NCBI GenBank assembly: GCA_946803715.1
Contig: CAMPET010000039.1
Span: forward strand, 90,868 to 104,913
DNA from: Beroe ovata
Lineage: Eukaryota; Ctenophora; Nuda; Beroida; Beroidae
Length of the DNA stretch: 14,046 nucleotides
Direction of reading: 5' to 3'
The notes under the pieces are model-generated. The model searched no databases and had not been told where the DNA came from. It saw nothing but the letters and a program-made list of their open reading frames with translations. Of this stretch, positions 6,799 to 14,046 are shown one piece after another (the first letter of the stretch is position 1; every line of letters begins with the position of its first letter). A program made the position numbers and the translations under genes.

Positions 6799-9700
6799 AT
6801 GATACCTTTTCTTCTGTGCCTTTTTGGATTTGCTGATAGTGATGCCTTAAACTGGCCAACATACAAATGCAATGCCGGAGAATATTACAATCCTATTTCT
6901 TTGAGTAAGTCATAATATCCTTATCCATAGTTAAATTATTTAGGGTCTGCTTTTCATGGCATAGAATATCCTTAACAACATGGTGATATAATCTTACTGG
7001 ACACTGTCTGTAGCGTTGAATAATGTAACCAAGAACTGAACATGAAAACTTTCAGCTTGTAGTGCTCTTGAAAAAGGATATCTGGAAGATGCAGGCGTCT
7101 TTTCTTGTAACCCATCCTATGAATTTTCATATACAAGTGCAAATACAGATTCCAGCCTGCAATCAGAGTGTAGTGAATGCCTTGGGGATGATGCTGTAGC
7201 ATCCGAATTCAGTAAGCTGTGGAATTTCTTTCATTCATACCCTCATTCAGTGTATATAGTTGGAGATGCTTTACTTATACTCAACATTTCCTCTAGACAC
7301 CGAATGCATCACCTGTCCTGGTAGCAAGAGTAGTGAATCTGGTGTATGTGTCTGTGCTGATAATCAGATTCTGCTAGAAACTGATACAGATGGTACTCCA
7401 CTTTCAAATCCATCTTGTGAAACTTGTGCTAATGTGAGTAGGGAATGATATCAGATCTTGATTCATTTATCACTTTGGCAACAAGCACTAGGCTCTGTAC
7501 CTTTTGTTTCAGGGTTTTAGGCCTGGTGACTTTGATGAATTCGGAACACCTCGCAAATGCATCAAGTGTGAATTTGATGACTGTTTGTGTACCTATAATG
7601 CAGGTTCCTTGGAATGACAAGATTACCTATAGTACTTCTCATAACTGCTATTCGATACCAAGAATTTCTTGAAGGACATAATACATACTGCTTCAGGTTT
7701 CTGTTTTCCAGAAGGGTATTCCTTTACTGACAGCTCAACCTTCATATCGGAAAACATCAAAGAATTTAAATCTAAACTTCTAAGAGACAACTTGAAAGGT
7801 ATGGTAGATATGATACGTATGAATGGAATACCAATGTAGAATGAAATAAATCATTGTATTCAACTGCACTCCTCATTTCAGGTGTGGGTACTCTCTGCCA
7901 GACAAACATTGCATCTGCTCGTAACAACATCACCGCATGCCAAGTTCTCGCCAATCTCTGTTCCCTGACACTCAATGATGTTGAACAAGTTGCTTTCAAA
8001 ACCAGCTGCTCCTGGCTGAAGGAGATAACTGCACGGCAAATACAGGAGACTGGCACGCTCTACTTCAGGCCTGGATGGTAATTGTCTCCTTAATCTAAAG
8101 TATTTCCGCACAGTGTCTTTCCACCTGAGATAGTGTGCCCTGAATCTCCTGTCTGTCCATCTGTTGGCTTGATTTTACCCTTGTACATCTTTCCAGACAA
8201 AACTCCTTTGAGTGATGGCTGTGCCATGTAATCAGCGACCACGCCCCTTTACTTTGAAATATATACTCAGGGTTGCACGAGTCCCATGGCAATTCTACGA
8301 CTATACCGGGGGGAGCAGGTACAGAGACAATGAGGAGGTGCTTCAGGAGGAGATCTCACAGTTCTACACCTTCCAAAGTGGAACCAACACTTCCATGTTG
8401 GATATTAGGGTAAACTTTACCACTCTACTTCCTGATATCATTAGTTTTCCTAATCTGTTGACATTAAAGCTGGCGTTAACGATTGTTTGGCCCGTGTTTG
8501 TCCGTTTTAGCGTCAAAAATTCGTAGAATTGATGATTTCCATGCTAAAATTTACAAAATTATCGAAGGTGATAAGCTATGGGCTGTACGGTGAGGTTTAC
8601 CCAATCTCCACGCTAAAAAACCAACTATCCCTGTGCTCAATAGAGCCTGTGCAACTCTCATTTGGAACAACGATACAGAACACTTGTTCATTCACTGTGG
8701 CAGGTAAGAGCAGCGAGTTGAAATATTGGCTGTATTCCTTCGCATCGAGATTGTTGATATCTCATTCATATACGCACACACATTCTTATACTCTTACTGA
8801 GATTCCTTTTCATATCATCACTAATCAAAGTTGGAAATAGGATACAACTTTTGTTTTTCTGAACGTTAGCAATTCTGCATTGTAATCTCACCACGATTCT
8901 TCTCTCAGATTTGCAGTCACGTGACACCCATTTCCACGAGCTATTCCTGCGAGTCGGCGAGGGATTAGTTCCAATTCCTGTACACGTGGTTGGGGATGAT
9001 GAGGGGGAGGGAGGGGAGGTGAATGACTGGACACTCACTCGACGATACTTCCTCACTGATAGACATCTAGGTGATTGTATAACACATCGTGAAATCGTAT
9101 CTGTTTATCATTATCCAGAGCAGTGTTTTACTCCCGCTCCCGTTTTGAAAATTGTACCTGAAGTGAAGAAGAAACGTACTAATTTAACGGTGCTCGATAA
9201 GCATCGTTGAATTGAAGCACTGCTTATCCACTCTATGATCCATGATAAATTATTGTTACTGGATAGATAGATCTATATTATCTTCTGAAGTTAACCATCA
9301 AATTTCTCGGGAAAAGCTTCTCTTCCAATAACGACAATTAACATCTCATCAGGAGTCAAGATAAACGAACCCCAAAACACGGAAGAGGACCAATTTGTCC
9401 GGTACGCGTCGAGTATCCGACTTTCTGTCACGGTTAAGAAATGGGACGAGGGTAATATACTGGTACCTCTACTGACAGTCACTTACACTGACGTCAGTGT
9501 TACTGATAGTACGAGTAATAAGGTTAGTCAACACTCAACGCTTGTCAACGTCTTGAATGTTTGGGGATTGATATTGTGGACACAGAACTTGCGGTGCAAG
9601 ATTTTTTCTTTCGTCTGAATTTTGTTTTGAGATTTCATGAATTTCGGGGACGGAAAATACCCAATTTCCTGTTATTTAGAATGAAGTTTGGTTAGGATAA

Positions 9701-9839
9701 AGTTTTTCTCCCCCAGGTTGAGATGGAGTTCAGTGTAACGTACGAACAGGAGGGAGATCAGCTGAGCAGACAGCTGGGGATTGCTGTAGCCGTCATGGGT
9801 GCCCTCGGATTCCTATATGCACGTTGGTCCCCGTTGTAG
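6799..9839 (+). CDS. TMEM67: meckelin (TMEM67), N-terminal ectodomain exons, gene continues
   Basis: Eleven exons are supported: 6799-6904, 7056-7211, 7297-7433, 7513-7603, 7697-7798, 7882-8077, 8271-8409, 8511-8703, 8909-9070, 9353-9522 and 9717 onward. All ten introns have GT...AG ends. Phases agree, and the first ten exons sum to exactly 484 codons. The start gives a signal peptide (MIPFLLCLFGFADSDA). A cysteine-rich region follows, with CITCPGS, GVCVCADNQILLE and CETCAN aligning to the meckelin motif CxxCP...CxCP..HILVE. Later anchors are ITACQVLANLC, VPWQFY, LSFGTTIQNTC, DWTLTRRYFL, ILVPLLTVTYTDV and EFSVTYEQ, then the hydrophobic start of the first membrane segment. Meckelin is a ciliary transition-zone receptor-like protein of about 995 residues in humans, and this window holds roughly the first half. 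The frame in the last exon meets TAG at 9837, so a donor probably precedes it (GTTGGT, GTCCCC or GTGCCC). Confidence 0.92.
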
Positions 9840-9971
9840 TGTTTTGACACATCTCTATTGTCTGTGTGAAACTGCCGTCGTCTCAATTTGCTCTCTCTGT
9901 TACCCAATGCCCATATATCAATCCTCGTTACGATCGTGTTTAGTTCATACTCGCCGTGAAACCACGCCCAA

Positions 9972-10721
9972 ATGANAACATGTTCTTCTGGTAATTCTGT
10001 GGCTGACAGGGACTTGGAGAAAATAATAACAGAAAATAAAATCCAAGTGGATAAGAGCTACAAAAACAAATCTGGGGACAATGTTCTAGTAGTACAGCGA
10101 GCTGAAGATAGAACAAAGCTTGCCAATAAGTTGGAGGAGTTACATCCTGGAAACAAGGTATTCCAACCCCCAGAGCGTTTGCCAACCATATCAGTAGCCA
10201 ACATCATTGACAAAATCTCACCAGATGAACTTAAGACACGATTGCTGTCAATGCATGAAGAAATCTCATCAATGGTCTCAGATGGTTCAGTGTTTGATGT
10301 GTTATATGTCAGGGACCAGAGAAATGGCAAGCGATATCAAGCCTGCATCAGGGTTAGTAACGAGATCCGCAAATTCATTGAACATTTAGGTAACAGGGTC
10401 TACATCGGAATGTATAGCTGTGGTGTCTATGACCATTTCTATGTTAAGAGATGCAACAAATGCCAAAAATTCCACCATTATCAGGATAAATGTAGATCAG
10501 CTAAAGCAGTATGTGCCAAATGCGCTGGTGAGCATCTAACCAACGAATGTACATCATGCAATGAGCCTGGTTTTGTTCCAACTTGCACTAATTGCAAGAG
10601 CGATAAAACATCATTCACACATACTCATGAAGCTACCTCACTTGAATGCCCATCATATCAGGCTGCACAGGATAGGCTCAAAAAATCCATAAAATTCTAC
10701 AATTCAAAAAACGTACAATAG
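9972..10721 (+). CDS. LINE ORF1 protein, N-terminally truncated, zinc knuckles
   Basis: About 249 codons are open, and the first ATG (9972) probably lies at or before the insertion junction, so the real protein began further upstream. The first part is charged with alternating secondary structure, as expected for an RNA-binding ORF1 domain. Residues 161-174 form a CCHC knuckle (CNKCQKFHHYQDKC, CX2CX4HX4C). Residues 181-193 form a second knuckle with spacing CX2CX3HX4C. A third Cys/His group follows, with C205, C208 and C226. ORF1 proteins of this type coat the LINE RNA and act as chaperones in the ribonucleoprotein particle. The second codon contains the N base. ORF1 ends 35 bases before the ORF2 start, with no overlap. 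Confidence 0.85.
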   Translation: MXTCSSGNSVADRDLEKIITENKIQVDKSYKNKSGDNVLVVQRAEDRTKLANKLEELHPGNKVFQPPERLPTISVANIIDKISPDELKTRLLSMHEEISSMVSDGSVFDVLYVRDQRNGKRYQACIRVSNEIRKFIEHLGNRVYIGMYSCGVYDHFYVKRCNKCQKFHHYQDKCRSAKAVCAKCAGEHLTNECTSCNEPGFVPTCTNCKSDKTSFTHTHEATSLECPSYQAAQDRLKKSIKFYNSKNVQ

Positions 10722-10756
10722 CAAATCACATCACTGATGATTCCAAAATCCTGAAT

Positions 10757-13591
10757 ATGAACTGCATGTCATGGAACGTCAGGTCCATTAACAATAAAGT
10801 AGACTCTATCATGGACTATATCTCAAGCAAGAATCCTCTGTTAATATTCATTCAAGAGACATGGCTCACAGAAGATCACAATCATATCACTGCCACTATC
10901 AAGGCCCATGGTTATGGTATTCATCATCATTATCGTCACAACAGTAGGGGCGGTGGAGTTGCTATTTTGTTTAGATTAGGCTTCATTAAAGTGGTGAAAC
11001 TTTACATAAGCAATCAGCCTTCATTTGAATCAGTGTCTTTGAAGCTTAAACTTCCAGATAAGAGGAATCTTCTTTGTTCTTGTGTCTACAGAACTGGCCC
11101 ATTATCGTCGACATTCTTTCAAGACTTTGAAATGTTTCTTAGTGACGTAATCTCAAAGTCAGAACAGCTGCTAATATGCGGTGACTTCAACATTCACATG
11201 GATGAATTCAGTGGGAGTCAGAGACAAATGAACAAAATCATATCAAACTTTGGCCTCACACAACATATGAAAGGGCCTACTCATACCTCAGGACACACAC
11301 TCGATCTCGTGATTGCATCTCATGATATTATAGCACCTGGGCAAGTCTCTGCCACTCATTTGTCTGATTGTTTTCCAACATGTGATCACTTCTGTTTATC
11401 TGTAAAACTCAATACCACTGTTCAGAAATGCAATGATAGAAAGAAAATATTCTTTAGAAACATAAAGGATATTGATGAGAGTGCATTCAGCTTGGACATA
11501 GGTGATGTCTTGTCCAAAATTGTTGACTCTAACAAATCGTTTGCTGAAATGGTACATGACTATAATGATTTAGTCTCAAAAACACTCGAAGAGCATGCCC
11601 CCCTGCTATTCAAATGGATAAGAGAAATTCCAGATTCAAAATGGTTTGACTCATGTTATAAGGCTGCTAGGTCAAGAAGAAGAAAAGCTGAAAAGACGTG
11701 GAAGAAGACCTCCCTGGAACAAGACAGGACTCATTTCGAAAATATGCGAAAATTCTGTAATGAGCTGGCAGAAAAGAAGAAGGTAGAATACTTTAAGAAC
11801 CACTTCAAAAAATATAACTATTCTCAGAAAGGGTTGTATAGATTTGTTGACACATTTCTCGACAACGATCACAGTCTCACACTACCAGCAAGTGATGACC
11901 TACAGGAAACTGTCAACGAATTTAATGCATTCTTCACTTCAAAGATTGAGAAGATCAAAAGCTCCTTCCAAGCCACGTCAGAGTCACAGCAAAACTTCAA
12001 CTCATTCTCAGGCACTACGCTCTCGAACTTTGAACCAACTACCACATCAGAGATCAAAGCCATTCTGAGTGAGACTTCCATAAAAACTTGTGATTTAGAT
12101 CCCATCCCTGCTTCCTTGCTCTCAGACAACCTTGATCAGTTTTTACCCACCTTGTGTAAGATTGTCAATGCATCACTCTCTGAAGGTTCCATGGCAAACC
12201 TGAAGTCAGCATATTTGATTCCACTCATAAAAGGTCAAACATTGGATCCAAATGTGCTGAAAAACTATCGTCCAGTTTCAAATCTTGCTTTTTTGGGAAA
12301 GGTCGTTGAAAAGGTTGTGCAGAGAAGGCTGAACGAACACTTGGCAAAGAATAGCCTTAATATTGACAACCAATCAGCCTATAAAAAGCACTTCAGTACC
12401 GAAACCTTGATGATCAGGATAGTAAATGATCTTCTGATAGCATCGGACGAAAGCAAAGCCACTGTTGTCATGCTCCTGGACTTGTCGGCAGCTTTTGATA
12501 CTGTCGATCATAATAAGTTGCTCTCAATTCTCGAGAAAGAGATCGGAATAACATGTAACGCACTGAACTGGTTCAGAAGCTACCTATCAGGACGATGCCA
12601 AAAAGTGAAAATTGGTGAGAGAGAATCAGATGAAATTATCATCAAATTCGGAGTACCCCAAGGATCTGTACTAGGACCAATCCTCTTCAACATCTACATT
12701 CGTTCAATCTACAGAACCATCACTCCAGGTCTATTCACTATTCACGGATTCGCTGATGACCATCAGGTGTTCAAATCATTTAAACCCGAGAGAGAATATC
12801 AGATTGCTACAACTGATATACCGTTTTGTTTCAAGTCAATCAACGACTGGATGAGCAGTCATCACTTGCAACTTAATCCAGGGAAAACGGAGATAATCGT
12901 TTTCGGCAGCTCAAGAGTCCTCTCGAAATTGAAAGTTAATGGTTCTTTCATCAATCCTCAAACATGTGTGAGATATGTCTCCACTGCAAAGAGCTTGGGT
13001 TGTCATTTGGACTCAGCTTTGACATTCACTCCCCAGATAGACAAGCTGAAACTTAAATGCCTTCACAGTCTCAGGAGGATTTCAAAAATGAGATCATTCT
13101 TGTCACAGAAACAATTACAGCAACTCGTGCAAGCTATTGTCATATCCTCCTTCGACTACTGCAACTCTATGTACTACGGCATTCACTCCGATAATGTGAG
13201 AAAACTTCAAAACATCCAGAACAGGGCCTGCGGTGTCATACTGAACCTCAGGAGAAGAGACCCCAAAACTGAACATCTCAAGTCTCTCCACTGGCTCAGG
13301 GTCCCTGAGCGAATCGAGTTTAAAATTCTGCTAACAGTGTTCAAGGTCTTGAATGGTAGAGCACCAAGTTATCTCACAGACCTAATCAGCTACAATAATA
13401 TCAGTGGTAGTAGGATGCCTTCACTGAAGTCATTCATCCCAAAGTCGAAAATGGGATCTAGATCATTTATATGTTGTGCTGCTCACCTGTGGAACAAACT
13501 ACCACGCCATGTCAAATCATGTTCAACTGTGGATTCATTCAAAAGCTCACTGAAAACATTCCTGTTCACGAGATCATACAACATCAATTGA
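10757..13591 (+). CDS. LINE ORF2: APE endonuclease and reverse transcriptase, 944 aa
   Basis: One uninterrupted frame carries all expected parts. The APE-type endonuclease shows SWNVRSI near residue 5, QETWL at 33, RGGGVAILF near 64, CGDFN at 141, TLDLVIAS at 181 and a CDHF version of the usual SDH motif at 209. Reverse transcriptase blocks are NYRPVS at 503, LLDLSAAFD at 573 (catalytic Asp), VPQGSVLGP at 633 and FADD at 665 (catalytic pair, with Phe instead of the commoner Tyr), then LNPGKTE at 706 and SLGCHLD at 746. The C-terminal part (SSFDYCNSMYYG, LHWLRVPERIEFKI, SYLTDLI, AAHLWNKLP) is typical of CR1/L2-group elements. The length is normal for the group. The absence of stops or frameshifts suggests a young insertion. 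The protein nicks target DNA and copies the RNA there. Confidence 0.95.
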   Translation: MNCMSWNVRSINNKVDSIMDYISSKNPLLIFIQETWLTEDHNHITATIKAHGYGIHHHYRHNSRGGGVAILFRLGFIKVVKLYISNQPSFESVSLKLKLPDKRNLLCSCVYRTGPLSSTFFQDFEMFLSDVISKSEQLLICGDFNIHMDEFSGSQRQMNKIISNFGLTQHMKGPTHTSGHTLDLVIASHDIIAPGQVSATHLSDCFPTCDHFCLSVKLNTTVQKCNDRKKIFFRNIKDIDESAFSLDIGDVLSKIVDSNKSFAEMVHDYNDLVSKTLEEHAPLLFKWIREIPDSKWFDSCYKAARSRRRKAEKTWKKTSLEQDRTHFENMRKFCNELAEKKKVEYFKNHFKKYNYSQKGLYRFVDTFLDNDHSLTLPASDDLQETVNEFNAFFTSKIEKIKSSFQATSESQQNFNSFSGTTLSNFEPTTTSEIKAILSETSIKTCDLDPIPASLLSDNLDQFLPTLCKIVNASLSEGSMANLKSAYLIPLIKGQTLDPNVLKNYRPVSNLAFLGKVVEKVVQRRLNEHLAKNSLNIDNQSAYKKHFSTETLMIRIVNDLLIASDESKATVVMLLDLSAAFDTVDHNKLLSILEKEIGITCNALNWFRSYLSGRCQKVKIGERESDEIIIKFGVPQGSVLGPILFNIYIRSIYRTITPGLFTIHGFADDHQVFKSFKPEREYQIATTDIPFCFKSINDWMSSHHLQLNPGKTEIIVFGSSRVLSKLKVNGSFINPQTCVRYVSTAKSLGCHLDSALTFTPQIDKLKLKCLHSLRRISKMRSFLSQKQLQQLVQAIVISSFDYCNSMYYGIHSDNVRKLQNIQNRACGVILNLRRRDPKTEHLKSLHWLRVPERIEFKILLTVFKVLNGRAPSYLTDLISYNNISGSRMPSLKSFIPKSKMGSRSFICCAAHLWNKLPRHVKSCSTVDSFKSSLKTFLFTRSYNIN

Positions 13592-13813
13592 ACGAGAAAT
13601 TCCGTGTCTATTGATTTCATTGCTTAAATGTCACGAACAATACTCACTACTCATGTCTAAGAATCATCAATTCAGTGGACTGCCAATTATTCTTAGTCTA
13701 TTGTAGCTCTTGGTGACAACATTTCATGTTTTCAATTATTTCACACAGTTGTACATAGGAGCTGGATACTTCCATATTTTAGCTACCTCGATACTGTGTA
13801 TAAGCTACCATAT

Positions 13814-13832
13814 TTTATTATTATTATTATTA
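13814..13832 (+). repeat. (TTA)n tail of the LINE
   Basis: About six TTA/ATT units follow the LINE 3' untranslated region. CR1/L2-group elements end in short microsatellites rather than poly-A, so this probably marks the 3' boundary. A 10-bp word, CCATATTTTA, occurs twice just before it. Confidence 0.75.
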
Positions 13833-13850
13833 AGTAATTATCATTAATCA

Positions 13851-13877
13851 GTGATTACTATAATAATCAGTAATCAC
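13851..13877. repeat. inverted repeat downstream of the LINE
   Basis: GTGATTACT and AGTAATCAC are perfect 9-bp inverted arms separated by nine AT-rich bases. It lies about 20 bases after the LINE tail, in what is probably TMEM67 intron sequence. The remainder to 14046 has small dyads (GGGCTGAGAGCCC, CTATAGACCTATAG) and no exon: a good acceptor at 13912 is followed by stops in all three frames. Confidence 0.6.
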
Positions 13878-14046
13878 TTACCATAACATATTCTGACACA
13901 TTCTGCTGCAGATTCGTGGATAGATTAGCGTAGTCTTTAGGGCTGAGAGCCCCTAGGGCCTAGAGTCGCCGGATGTTTAGAAGGGGCTACTGCAGCTGTC
14001 AATACCTATAGACCTATAGGCATTTGTTTATTGGCTCACTGAGATT

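Larger units (their letters stand above)
9975..13832 (+). mobile_element. 5'-truncated CR1/L2-like LINE retrotransposon
   Basis: This is a non-LTR retrotransposon with a partial ORF1, a 35-bp spacer, a long ORF2, about 220 bp of 3' untranslated sequence and a (TTA)n tail. The 5' boundary is placed at about 9975, where an undetermined base (9976) precedes the first ORF1-like codons. Upstream sequence is unrelated and has an in-frame stop at 9957. Loss of the 5' end is the usual result of target-primed reverse transcription. The APE endonuclease, the order of RT blocks and the C-terminal region after RT fit the CR1/L2/Daphne group rather than RTE or R2, but a clade call needs a phylogeny. I found no clear target-site duplication. 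It lies downstream of the last visible TMEM67 exon in the same orientation, most likely in an intron. Confidence 0.9.

Noticed and set aside
7772-8292. Minus-strand frames opposite TMEM67 exons
   Set aside because: These are antisense shadows. The plus-strand exons match meckelin with correct splice sites.
11672-12129. Short frames on both strands inside the LINE ORF2
   Set aside because: They are alternative-frame shadows of the reverse transcriptase gene.
13898-13960. Acceptor-like TTCTGCTGCAG as a possible next TMEM67 exon
   Set aside because: All three frames hit a stop within about 24 bases, and nothing resembles the meckelin membrane region.

Overview
The window looks like nuclear DNA of an early-branching animal. 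Genes are split into small exons with mostly short introns (roughly 55-280 bp, GT...AG), simple repeats are abundant, and there is a CR1/L2-like LINE. Short introns, recurrent CCACGCC words and two animal ciliary genes would fit a sponge, but the species is an inference I cannot confirm. Most coding content is in short spliced exons, so I built the gene models by matching splice sites, reading phase and protein similarity by eye.

Layout, left to right. 1-132 is an unbroken poly-C run, followed by a (GTGA)n microsatellite. 698-1381 (+) is a small three-exon gene for an unrecognised 171-residue membrane protein. Its 3' flank has a 21-bp tandem repeat and two (CA)n tracts. 1990-2803 (-) holds four phase-consistent exons of a CAP-Gly (microtubule-binding) protein whose ends are not fixed. 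2890-3530 is probably its upstream region and has an X-box-like palindrome. 3633-5482 (-) is the orthologue of Flattop/CFAP126, a cilium and basal-body protein. Its 1.06-kb second intron is unusually long and contains protein-like patches in several frames plus tandem repeats.

5483-6798 separates CFAP126 from the divergently transcribed TMEM67 and contains a CpG-dense block at 6231-6476. 6799-9839 (+) carries eleven exons of TMEM67 (meckelin), covering the signal peptide, the cysteine-rich ectodomain and the start of the first membrane segment. The rest of the gene is not in the window. From about 9975 to 13832 a 5'-truncated LINE sits in the same orientation, apparently in the next TMEM67 intron. 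It has a partial ORF1 with zinc knuckles, an uninterrupted 944-residue ORF2 (APE endonuclease plus reverse transcriptase) and a (TTA)n tail. The last 214 bases show no exon.

TMEM67 (transition zone) and CFAP126 (basal body/axoneme) are both ciliary and lie head to head, with a CAP-Gly gene next in line, so this may be a small ciliary or cytoskeletal neighbourhood. I found no RNA gene, CRISPR array or prokaryotic feature. The clearest results are the gene identifications and the nearly intact LINE. No wholly new system is evident.
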